Positions 8,239 to 15,787 of a stretch of 64,000 bases of DNA are shown one piece after another. The position numbers and the translations under genes were made by a program. Numbering within the stretch: the first letter of the stretch is position 1; each line of letters starts with the position of its first letter. Where the stretch lies: contig NZ_NNRI01000007.1 in the NCBI RefSeq assembly GCF_002270415.1, positions 620,001 to 684,000 on the forward strand, given 5' to 3'. The DNA is from Mesorhizobium sophorae (lineage in GTDB: Bacteria > Pseudomonadota > Alphaproteobacteria > Rhizobiales > Rhizobiaceae). The notes under the pieces were generated by a model. That model made no database searches, had not been told where the DNA came from, and worked only from the letters and a program-made list of their open reading frames with translations.

Positions 8239-8738
8239 TGTTCTTCCGGGGGCAGTGCCAGACCGCGCTTGTCGATGCCCAAATGATCGCAAAGTGCCTC
8301 GACGACGACGCCGTGATCCTGGCGCTCCGGCAGGCCGGAAACGGCGATCACACCGATGACGCCGGCGCCCTTGACCGTGACCGGGAAACCACCTCCGGCC
8401 AGCACATAATCAGCAATATCCAGCCCTTCGCCGATCTTGAAGGTGCGATCGGGGCGCTGTTGTTCCAGCACCATGCGGTAGGTGCTTTTCAGGAACCGCT
8501 TGACCACATTGATCTTGCGCCGCGCCCAGTCGGGATTGGAGGCGTTCGAACCTGGCATCGCGGCATAAAACAGTGGGCGGTCGAAAGTCCTGATGTCGAC
8601 GATAACAGGCAGGTTCTCGGCCAAGGCTCGATCACGGATGACCGAGCCGATCTTGAAGGCCACGGCCTCATCGAAGGCGGGAAAGACAAGAACGTCTTCC
8701 TGTCTCTTGATCAGAGCGATGTCTTCGGCAACGGCCAT
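8235..8738 (-). CDS. Heme-degrading domain protein, UPF0303-like (HbpS/GlcG superfamily)
   Basis: A 167-residue soluble protein with the HbpS/GlcG-like alpha-beta pattern: VDIRTFDRPLFYAAMPGS, the basic helix NPDWARRKINVVKRFLKST, and ADYVLAGGGFPVTVKGAGVIGVIAVSGLPERQDH, where the glycine-rich core and the final His are the family's conserved parts. Members of this superfamily bind small ligands or haem; the UPF0303 branch has no proven reaction. It overlaps gckA by 4 bp and probably shares its mRNA, so a link to glyoxylate/glycolate metabolism is plausible but not shown. Confidence 0.7.
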   Translation of the reverse strand: MAVAEDIALIKRQEDVLVFPAFDEAVAFKIGSVIRDRALAENLPVIVDIRTFDRPLFYAAMPGSNASNPDWARRKINVVKRFLKSTYRMVLEQQRPDRTFKIGEGLDIADYVLAGGGFPVTVKGAGVIGVIAVSGLPERQDHGVVVEALCDHLGIDKRGLALPPEEQ

Positions 8739-8818
8739 GTCGTTCCCCTGTCAACTTCGCCGCACGCTTTGACCGATGGCTGCCGCCGGGTCAAGCAAGG
8801 AAACACATCGGAGGGTGC

Positions 8819-10132
8819 CTAAATCGCCATGTCGGATTTGGCGGCCCGCCCGGCCACATAGACCTCGCGCACGGCGCGATCGTCGCCCAGCGTCTGCAAG
8901 AGAAACAATTCCTGTGCCAGCGTCTCGACCGTTTCCATCCTGAGCCGCATCGCCGGGGTAGCCCTGGCATCGAGCACGACGATGTCGGCGTCGCTGCCTT
9001 CATCCAGCGTGCCGATCTTTTCCGCCACCGATAGCGCTTCGGCATTGCCGCGCGTCATCTGCCAGAAGGACTGGAAGGGATTGAGCTTCTCGCCGTTCAG
9101 CGCGATCACCTTGTAGCCTTCGTCCATGGTGCGCAGCATGGAATAGTTCGTGCCGCCGCCGACATCCGTGGCGGCGGCGATCCTGACCGGCTTACCGCGG
9201 CGGCGAAAACGCTGATAGTCGAACAGGCCGGAGCCGAGGAACAGGTTCGAGGTCGGGCAGAACACGGCTACCGAGCCGCTGTCCGACAGCGCATCCGCCT
9301 CACGCTCCGACAGATGGATGCAATGGCCGAACAGGCTCTTTGTCCCCAACAGCCCAAAGTGCTCGTAAACGTCGGTGTAGTCGCGCGACCACGGATAGAG
9401 TTCCTGGGTGAAGGCGATTTCGGCGTGGTTTTCCGACAGGTGCGTCTGCATGTGCAGGTCGGGGTACTCCCGGCACAGCGCGCCGGCCATCTCCATCTGT
9501 TCCGGTGACGAGGTGATGGCAAAGCGCGGTGTGATCGCATAGTGCTGGCGGCCCTTGCCGTGCCATTGCGCGATCAGGGCCTTGCTGTCGTCGTAGCCGG
9601 ATTGCGGCGTGTCGAGCACGCCGTCGGGCGCATTGCGGTCCATCATCACCTTGCCGGCGATATTGAGCATGTTGCGGTCATGCGATTCGGCAAAGAAGGC
9701 CTCGGCTGACGCCTTGTGCACCGAGCAGTAGGCGGCCACCGTCGTGGTGCCGTGGCGCACCATCTCGTCGAGGAACAGCCGTGCGACGCGCCGGCCATGC
9801 TGCGCATTGGCGAATTTCGTCTCTTCCGGGAAGGTATAGGTGTTCAACCAGTCGAGCAGTTCGGCGCCATAGGAGGCGATGATTTGCATCTGCGGGAAAT
9901 GCACATGCGCGTCGATGAAGCCCGGCAGCAGCAGATGCGGCCGATAGTCGATCTTTCTCGCTGCTTCGCCTGCCTGTTTCTCGACGTCTGCATAGGCACC
10001 GGCGGCGACGATCCGGCCGTCGCGGATCAGCAGGCCACCATCCTCCTCGTAGCGCCAGGCAGTATGGTCATCGATGGTTTGCGGCCAGCGCACGAAGGAC
10101 AGCGTGCGGCCGCGCAGAAGTGTCGAGGTCAT
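8819..10132 (-). CDS. guaD: Guanine deaminase
   Basis: A 437-residue amidohydrolase that converts guanine to xanthine and ammonia. It carries the metal-binding HxH in PGFIDAHVHFPQMQ, the family signature HFPQ-IIASYG, MQTHLSENHAE with the third metal His, FGHCIHL, and CPTSNLFLGSG, then ATDVGGGTNYSML with the catalytic Asp. These guanine-deaminase-specific strings distinguish it from cytosine or chlorohydrolase relatives. The ATG at 10132 lies 1 bp after the puuD stop codon, so puuD-guaD is a translationally coupled operon feeding xanthine and urate catabolism. A longer upstream reading frame only overlaps puuD and is ignored. Confidence 0.93.
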   Translation of the reverse strand: MTSTLLRGRTLSFVRWPQTIDDHTAWRYEEDGGLLIRDGRIVAAGAYADVEKQAGEAARKIDYRPHLLLPGFIDAHVHFPQMQIIASYGAELLDWLNTYTFPEETKFANAQHGRRVARLFLDEMVRHGTTTVAAYCSVHKASAEAFFAESHDRNMLNIAGKVMMDRNAPDGVLDTPQSGYDDSKALIAQWHGKGRQHYAITPRFAITSSPEQMEMAGALCREYPDLHMQTHLSENHAEIAFTQELYPWSRDYTDVYEHFGLLGTKSLFGHCIHLSEREADALSDSGSVAVFCPTSNLFLGSGLFDYQRFRRRGKPVRIAAATDVGGGTNYSMLRTMDEGYKVIALNGEKLNPFQSFWQMTRGNAEALSVAEKIGTLDEGSDADIVVLDARATPAMRLRMETVETLAQELFLLQTLGDDRAVREVYVAGRAAKSDMAI

Positions 10133-10133
10133 G

Positions 10134-11351
10134 CTATTTCCCTGCGCCTTCGAACCAGGCCACCAGCAGCGCCCGTTCCTTGTCGGTAATCTGCGAGACG
10201 TTGGCCGGCGGCATGGCGTGGCTGCGGCCGGCCTGCAGATAGATCTCGCGGGCATGGTTTGCAATGTCGGCGTCCGTGTTGAGCATCACCCCCTTTGGCG
10301 CGTGATAGATACCCTCATAGACCGGCTCCGCCGCGTGGCACATCGAGCAGCGGCCAAGCACCGTATCGCGCACGGCCGGGAAATGCGCTGATGCGACATA
10401 GATCTGCGCGGCGGCCGATTCTTTCGGCTCGCCGGTCAGCACCTTCGGCGCGGTCGACAGCCAGATGATGATGATGAACAGGACAACGGCTCCCAGCCAA
10501 GTCCAGGTCGGGTTACCCTTGCGCGCATGGACGCTGTTGAAATAGTGCCGGATCAGCACGCCGATGATGAACACCAGCGAGGCGATGACCCAGTTGAACT
10601 GCGTGCCAAACGCCAGCGGATAGTGGTTCGACAGCATCAGGAACAGCACAGGCAGCGTCAGGTAGTTGTTGTGCAGGGAGCGCTGCTTGGCGATCTTGCC
10701 GTATTTCGGATCGGGCTTGCGGCCGGCGATGAGGTCGGCAACGACGATCTTCTGGTTGGGGATGATGACCATGAAGACGTTGGCCGACATGATCGTCGCG
10801 GTGATGGCGCCCAGATGCAGGAAGGCGGCGCGGCCGGTGAACAGATGGGTGAGCCCCCAGGCAATGAACACCAGCACGCAGTAGAGCACCAGCATCAGGC
10901 CGGTGTCGCTTTTTCCCAGCGGCGAACGGCACAAAAGATCATAGACCACCCAGCCGACGCCGATCGTCGCCAGCGACAGCAAGATGCCGACCGGCACCGA
11001 CATTGGCAGCACATTGGGATCGATCAGGAACAGATCGGCTCCGGCATAATAGACGACGCACAGCATGGCGAAGCCGGACAGCCAGGTGGCGTAGGATTCC
11101 CATTTGAACCAGGTCAGGTGCTCAGGCATCTCGGCCGGCGCCACCAGATATTTCTGGATGTGATAGAAGCCGCCGCCATGCACCTGCCATTCCTCGCCAA
11201 AGGCGCCGACAGGCATGCCAGGTCGCTGCCGCAGGCCGAGATCAAGCGCGACGAAATAGAAAGACGAGCCGATCCAGGCGATGCCGGTGATGACATGCAG
11301 CCAACGCACGGCGAAGCTCAGCCAGTCCCAGAAAATCGCGAAATCCATCAT
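10134..11351 (-). CDS. puuD: Urate hydroxylase PuuD, membrane protein with C-terminal cytochrome c domain
   Basis: A 405-residue integral membrane protein with about eight transmembrane segments (for example FAVRWLHVITGIAWIGSSFY and WTWLGAVVLFIIIIWLS in pattern) followed by a soluble C-terminal c-type cytochrome domain with the haem site CSMCH and a distal Met region (SHAMPPANVSQIT). PuuD enzymes oxidise urate to 5-hydroxyisourate and pass electrons to the respiratory chain, replacing uricase. The product is the substrate of UraH encoded at 19.6 kb. The first codons read ATG ATG. A divergent LysR gene starts 137 bp away and may control it. Confidence 0.92.
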   Translation of the reverse strand: MMDFAIFWDWLSFAVRWLHVITGIAWIGSSFYFVALDLGLRQRPGMPVGAFGEEWQVHGGGFYHIQKYLVAPAEMPEHLTWFKWESYATWLSGFAMLCVVYYAGADLFLIDPNVLPMSVPVGILLSLATIGVGWVVYDLLCRSPLGKSDTGLMLVLYCVLVFIAWGLTHLFTGRAAFLHLGAITATIMSANVFMVIIPNQKIVVADLIAGRKPDPKYGKIAKQRSLHNNYLTLPVLFLMLSNHYPLAFGTQFNWVIASLVFIIGVLIRHYFNSVHARKGNPTWTWLGAVVLFIIIIWLSTAPKVLTGEPKESAAAQIYVASAHFPAVRDTVLGRCSMCHAAEPVYEGIYHAPKGVMLNTDADIANHAREIYLQAGRSHAMPPANVSQITDKERALLVAWFEGAGK

Positions 11352-11353
11352 TG

Positions 11354-11380
11354 AAGTCGTCCCTGCCGATGACGCGACTT
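11354..11380. promoter_or_regulatory. Inverted repeat AAGTCG-N15-CGACTT in the puuD/LysR divergent region
   Basis: Perfect 6-bp arms at 11354-11359 and 11375-11380 lie directly upstream of the puuD start. The size suits a dimeric regulator such as the LysR protein encoded divergently at 11489, but the site is unusually close to the puuD start and could equally be chance. Confidence 0.3.
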
Positions 11381-11488
11381 TACGGCGTCGCGCGCAAACG
11401 GAAAGAGGCGAGGTGCGCGATGACTTTCAAAAAAAAATGGAAAATACTAGGGTTGCTAGACGCAGCTGGATGAGAGCCACGAAACCGC

Positions 11489-12409
11489 ATGGCCTATCTC
11501 GACAACATCGCCGTCTTCGTTCGCGTCGTCGAACTCGGCAATCTGTCGGCGGCAGGCCGCGACATGCGCATTTCGCCGGCGGTCGCCTCCAACCGCATCA
11601 AGGAGCTGGAGAAGCATCTGGGCGTGCGGCTGTTCAACCGGACCACACGGCAATTGATGCCGACCGAGCATGGCACGGTGTTCTATTCGGGCGCCAAGCA
11701 GGTGCTGGAGGCGATCACCGAAGCGGAAGCCGCCGTTTCGGCACTGTCCGGACAACCGCGCGGCACCATCCGCGTGACGGCACCGCTCGGCCTCGGCCGC
11801 CGGCTGGTGGCCTCTGGCATCCCCGATTTCCATGACAAATATCCCGATATCGAGGTGCGGCTGAGGCTCTCGGACCACAATGTCGATATCATGAAGGAAG
11901 GCATCGACGTCGCCTTCCGGCTCGGCATCATCGAGGATTCCAGCCTCAGGATGCGCGGCATCATGGAATGCGAACGCGTGCTGGTGGCAGCGCCGAAATA
12001 TCTGGAAGCGCGCGGCGAACCCGTTGAGCCACAAGAGCTGATCGGCAAGAAGCACGACTGCCTGATGCTGCGCTATTCCGGCGCGCGCGAATATGTGTGG
12101 ACGTTGCAGACCCCCACCGGCCAGCAGAAGTTCGAGGTGCACGGGCCCTACGACACCGACGATGGCGACGTGCTGACCGGCTGGGCGCTGTCCGGCCGCG
12201 GCATCATCAACAAGCCGCGCTTCGAGGTCGAGCCGTTCATCCGCGACCGGCGGCTGAAGGTGATCCTGAGCAACACGCCGCCGACGCCGGTGCAGTTCGC
12301 CGCCGTCTATCCGCACAAGAAGCTGCAGGACCCCAAGGTGCGGCTGCTGCTCGACTTCATGGCCGAGCGCTGCCAGCGACTGATCAAAGATCTTCTCGCT
12401 GGCAAGTAA
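11489..12409 (+). CDS. LysR-family transcriptional regulator
   Basis: The 306-residue protein has the N-terminal winged helix-turn-helix of LysR regulators (NIAVFVRVVELGNLSAAGRDM, SPAVASNRIKELEKHLGVRLFNRTT pattern, residues 5-55) and the periplasmic-binding-like effector domain (about 90-300; RVTAPLGLGRRLV, FRLGIIEDSSLRMR, GIINKPRFEVEPFI). It belongs to the DsdC/CrgA-like branch with a conserved L-FNRTTR motif. It is divergent from puuD-guaD across 137 bp, so regulation of urate/guanine catabolism is the natural inference; the effector is unknown. The flavin monooxygenase genes downstream are another possible target. Confidence 0.85.
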   Translation: MAYLDNIAVFVRVVELGNLSAAGRDMRISPAVASNRIKELEKHLGVRLFNRTTRQLMPTEHGTVFYSGAKQVLEAITEAEAAVSALSGQPRGTIRVTAPLGLGRRLVASGIPDFHDKYPDIEVRLRLSDHNVDIMKEGIDVAFRLGIIEDSSLRMRGIMECERVLVAAPKYLEARGEPVEPQELIGKKHDCLMLRYSGAREYVWTLQTPTGQQKFEVHGPYDTDDGDVLTGWALSGRGIINKPRFEVEPFIRDRRLKVILSNTPPTPVQFAAVYPHKKLQDPKVRLLLDFMAERCQRLIKDLLAGK

Positions 12410-12460
12410 TGGCTGGCAAGCAAGGGCTGGCTAGCAAGTGATGGCTGGCTGGCAAGTGAC
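12398..12460. repeat. Short imperfect tandem repeat (GGCTGGCAAG units)
   Basis: Four imperfect units of 14-18 bases, each containing CTGGCAAG or CTAGCAAG, run from the last codons of the LysR gene into the intergenic region. The first unit encodes the final LAGK of the regulator. It looks like slippage-type duplication of the gene's own 3' end. Confidence 0.6.
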
Positions 12461-12545
12461 CGGCCGTTGGCCCAGCGCCAGCGGTTGCCATCGCTGGACG
12501 TGACGAACATAGTTCCGATGGTATTTCGCCTTGCAGGGACCATCG

Positions 12546-13559
12546 ATGGAAAACGGCGCCATAATGCATCTTGCCGTTTCACCGCTTCCGGGAACCTCCG
12601 AGCCATCGCCAGGAGCCGAGCCGGACTTCAGCCTTCTGGCGCGGTTTGTCCAAAGGGCCGAAGCGGCCGGTCTGGACATGGTGATTTTCGCCGATTCCGC
12701 GCCGGCTTCCGGCAGCGATGCCGCGACGATGCCCTTCGAAGCGACGACCTTGGTGGCCGCGCTGGCGACGGTGACAAGTAGGATCGGGCTGGTCGCGGCG
12801 GCCTCGACGGTTGCCCACCAGCCCTACAATCTGGCGCGCCGTTTTGCTTCGCTCGACATCATCAGCCATGGTCGCGCCGGATGGAACGCGACCATGGCGC
12901 AGGCGCCGCGCGAGGCGGCCAATTTCAGCCGGTCGGAGGGGTTTTCCGGCGACGATTTTCGCCGTCGCAGCGAGGAATATATCGGCATCGTTCAGGGCTT
13001 GTGGCAAGGCTGGGACGAGGACGCGCTCAAATTCGACAAGAGCAGCGGCCGCTTCCACGATCCCGAAAAGATGCACCTGCTCGACCACAAGGGCGAATTC
13101 TTTTCAGTGCGCGGGCCGCTGAACGTCGCACGCTCGCCACAGGACAGGCCGGTGCTGGTGCTGTCCGGCCTGTCAGCGGCAGACATGGACATTGCCGCTC
13201 GCACCGCCGATGTCGTCCTGCTGGATAGTGAACCGATCGAGAGCGCGAAAGCCCGCAATGACGATCTGAAGCGCCGCGTTGCCGCCTGCGGGCGCGACGC
13301 GGATGCCGTGAAGGTACTGGTGAATGTCTCTCCGGTCATTGATGACAAGATGGCCGTCACCGCCGATCGTCTCGAAGACATGTTCCGGGGGAAAGGCTGC
13401 GACGGGTTCAACATGCTGATGCCGGCGGAGCTTTCGGCACTCGACGATTTTGTCGGTCTGGTTTTGCCGGCGCTGCGGCGGCGCGGCCTGTTTCGAGAAA
13501 GCTATCGCAGGACAAATCTGCGGTCGCATCTTGGGATTGCCGGCGGAGGTGATCGATGA
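12546..13559 (+). CDS. LLM-class flavin-dependent oxidoreductase
   Basis: A 337-residue bacterial luciferase-like TIM-barrel protein. Typical strings are EAAGLDMVIFADSAP, VTSRIGLVAAASTVAHQPYNLARRFASLD, HGRAGWNATM, and the PVLVLSGLSAADMDIAARTADVVL flavin-phosphate region. The ATG at 12546 is preceded by CAGGGA at good spacing. At 337 residues it is shorter than NtaA/SnaA monooxygenases because the segment between the barrel insert and the C-terminus is reduced. It overlaps the following homologous gene by 4 bp (ATGA), so the two are co-translated and may form a heteromer or act in sequence. The substrate is unknown; oxidative opening of an N- or S-containing compound is the usual role. Confidence 0.8.
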   Translation: MENGAIMHLAVSPLPGTSEPSPGAEPDFSLLARFVQRAEAAGLDMVIFADSAPASGSDAATMPFEATTLVAALATVTSRIGLVAAASTVAHQPYNLARRFASLDIISHGRAGWNATMAQAPREAANFSRSEGFSGDDFRRRSEEYIGIVQGLWQGWDEDALKFDKSSGRFHDPEKMHLLDHKGEFFSVRGPLNVARSPQDRPVLVLSGLSAADMDIAARTADVVLLDSEPIESAKARNDDLKRRVAACGRDADAVKVLVNVSPVIDDKMAVTADRLEDMFRGKGCDGFNMLMPAELSALDDFVGLVLPALRRRGLFRESYRRTNLRSHLGIAGGGDR

Positions 13560-14821
13560 CCGCCGCTTCCCGCCAGATGAAGCTTGGCGCGTTCCTGTGG
13601 GCGACAGGCCATCATATCGCCGCCTGGCGCCATCCCAAGGCATATGTGACGGCGGGCATCGACATCGACCATTACATCCAATTGGCGCGCACCGCGGAGG
13701 CGGCGAAGTTCGACATGGTCTTCTGCGAGGACGCCGCCGGCCTGCGCGAAGCCAATGTCGCCATCGCCAGCCAGACCTCGCGCTCGATCGGCTTCGAGCC
13801 GATCAGCCTGCTGTCGGCACTGGCCGTCCAGACCAGCCGCATCGGCCTCGTCTCCACCGCGTCGACAAGCTACAACGAGCCCTACGGGCTGGCGCGGACC
13901 TTCCTGTCGCTCGACCATTTGAGCGGGGGTCGGGCCGGCTGGAATCTGGTCACCTCGGCCAGTCCCATCGAGGCCGCCAATTTCGGTTCGACCGGCTTGC
14001 GGCCGCATGCCGATCGCTACGAGCGGGCGCGTGAGTTCGCCGAGGTGGTCACCGGACTTTGGCGCGGCAATCCAGATGGGGCTCCCGGTCACGATGGCCA
14101 GAGCTTTTCGGTTCGGGATCCGCTCGACCTGCCGCGTTCGCCGCAGGGCGCACCGGTGCTGGTTCAGGCCGGCGCCTCGGATGTCGGCCGCGACCTTGCC
14201 GCCCGCACCGCCGATGTGGTGTTCACGGCGGCGCAGACCTTCGAGGAAGCAAAGGCCTTCTACGACGATCTCAAGGGGCGCCTGGCGGCCTATGGGCGCG
14301 AGCCCGACGACATCAAGATCATGCCCGGCGTCGCTCCCGTGGTGGCTGAAACCGCGGCGCAAGCCCAGGAAAAATACGAGGAATTGCAGGAGCTGATCCC
14401 TGACGATGTCGGCGTTGCGCTACTGTCCAGCTACCTCAGCATCGCCGATCTGTGGCGCTATCCGATCGATGGGCCGCTGCCCGAGCTGCCGCCCAGCGAA
14501 GGCATGCAGAGCCGGCAAGCGCTGGTCATCGAGCAGTCGCGCCGCGACAACCTCTCCATTCGCCAGCTGGCGCGGCATTTCGCCGGCGCGCGCGGCCATT
14601 GGCGCATCGTCGGAACGGCGGCCGAGATCGCCGACGAGCTGCAGGCGCGGTTCGAAGGAGGTGCTGCCGACGGCTTCAACGTCATGCCCTCATTTTTCCC
14701 CGGCGAACTCGATGCCTTTGCCACACTGGTCGTGCCGGAACTGCAGCGGCGTGGCCTTTTCCGCAAGGATTATGAAGGCCGCACGCTGCGCGACCATCTG
14801 GGCTTGAAGCGGCCGATGTAG
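13556..14821 (+). CDS. NtaA/SnaA/DszA-type FMN-dependent monooxygenase
   Basis: The 421-residue protein has the complete NtaA-family layout: MKLGAFLWATGHHIAAWRHP at the N-terminus, FDMVFCEDAAGL, EPISLLSALAVQTSRIGLVSTASTSY-type pattern, LDHLSGGRAGWNLVTS, PVLVQAGASDVGRDLAARTADVVF, and a C-terminal GTAAEIADELQ helix with DGFNVMPSFFPGELD. Such enzymes use FMNH2 supplied by a separate reductase to oxygenate compounds such as nitrilotriacetate or sulfur heterocycles. No flavin reductase is next to it. It overlaps the shorter paralogue upstream by 4 bp. Confidence 0.85.
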   Translation: MTAASRQMKLGAFLWATGHHIAAWRHPKAYVTAGIDIDHYIQLARTAEAAKFDMVFCEDAAGLREANVAIASQTSRSIGFEPISLLSALAVQTSRIGLVSTASTSYNEPYGLARTFLSLDHLSGGRAGWNLVTSASPIEAANFGSTGLRPHADRYERAREFAEVVTGLWRGNPDGAPGHDGQSFSVRDPLDLPRSPQGAPVLVQAGASDVGRDLAARTADVVFTAAQTFEEAKAFYDDLKGRLAAYGREPDDIKIMPGVAPVVAETAAQAQEKYEELQELIPDDVGVALLSSYLSIADLWRYPIDGPLPELPPSEGMQSRQALVIEQSRRDNLSIRQLARHFAGARGHWRIVGTAAEIADELQARFEGGAADGFNVMPSFFPGELDAFATLVVPELQRRGLFRKDYEGRTLRDHLGLKRPM

Positions 14822-14834
14822 CTGTGATGTAAAG

Positions 14835-15725
14835 TCAGCCGGCTAACACCTTGTCACGCGGGACCTGACGCCCGACGTTTGACGCTGCGCTGTGAATGAC
14901 CATCGCGGTCATGATTTCTGCGGCCGCGAGTGCGGCGATGACAGGCGGGCGCTTGTCCTTTACGGCATCGCCGCCGATCGGCGAGACGAGGCGGGCAAAC
15001 TCGGCCTCGCGGCCGTCCGCCGATTTCAGGAACCAGTTCTTGAACGTCGCTTTCTTGGTCTTCGAGCCGATCATGCCGACATAGGCGGTATCGTTGCGCT
15101 TCAGCGCTTCGGCGACGATCAGGAAATCAAGCGCGTGGTCGTGGGTGAGGATGGCGAAAGCGGTGCCGGCCGGCGCATCGCGCACCATCGCTTCGGGCAT
15201 CGGCGTCAACCGGGTCTCGACGGTTTCCGGCATGCCTTCGAGCGCCTCGGCCCGCGTCTCGATGACGACGGCGTGCACAGGGAGAAGGGCCACCGCGAAG
15301 GCCAGCGCCTGGCCGACATGGCCGCCGCCGAAGATATAGACATAGGGCAGGTGTGCCTCTTCGGTCTCAGCCGCTGCAACCAGCTCGGCTGCCAGCCCTG
15401 CGTCGACGAGCCGGATCAACACTTCGACGCGCCCGCCGCAGCATTGGCCGATCTCGGGACCCAGCGGCACGTCTAGGGTCGCGCAGACCTCGTCGACCTC
15501 GATGCGGGCATCCCTTGAGGGGGAGACAAGCATCTGCCGCGCCTTGTCGATCGCCATGTATTCGAGCTGGCCGCCGCCGATCGTGCCAAGAATCGTCGCC
15601 TGCGAGACGAGCATCAAGGCGCCCTTCTCGCGTGGCGTCGAGCCTTTGGTGCCCGCCACTTCGACCAGGGCAACTCGGCCGGCGGTGCTGAGAAAGGCTT
15701 TCAGACTTTGCACTTTCGAGTTCAT
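14835..15725 (-). CDS. xdhC: Xanthine dehydrogenase accessory protein XdhC
   Basis: A 296-residue molybdenum-cofactor chaperone. It shows the XdhC_CoxI N-terminal pattern (VALVEVAGTKGSTPREKGALMLV, TIGGGQLEY, IGQCCGGRVEVL with the CC pair thought to help in cofactor sulfuration) and the C-terminal Rossmann domain (YIFGGGHVGQALAFAVALL, TAYVGMIGSKTKKATF). XdhC binds MoCo and inserts the sulfurated form into XdhB. It is the last gene of the minus-strand uraH-xdhA-xdhB-xdhC operon, 62 bp after xdhB. Confidence 0.93.
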   Translation of the reverse strand: MNSKVQSLKAFLSTAGRVALVEVAGTKGSTPREKGALMLVSQATILGTIGGGQLEYMAIDKARQMLVSPSRDARIEVDEVCATLDVPLGPEIGQCCGGRVEVLIRLVDAGLAAELVAAAETEEAHLPYVYIFGGGHVGQALAFAVALLPVHAVVIETRAEALEGMPETVETRLTPMPEAMVRDAPAGTAFAILTHDHALDFLIVAEALKRNDTAYVGMIGSKTKKATFKNWFLKSADGREAEFARLVSPIGGDAVKDKRPPVIAALAAAEIMTAMVIHSAASNVGRQVPRDKVLAG

Positions 15726-15787
15726 TTCTCACGTTCCCGAATGGGAAATGTAGGCTTTTTCGGCCTGAATTGCACGTTTTGCCGGTT

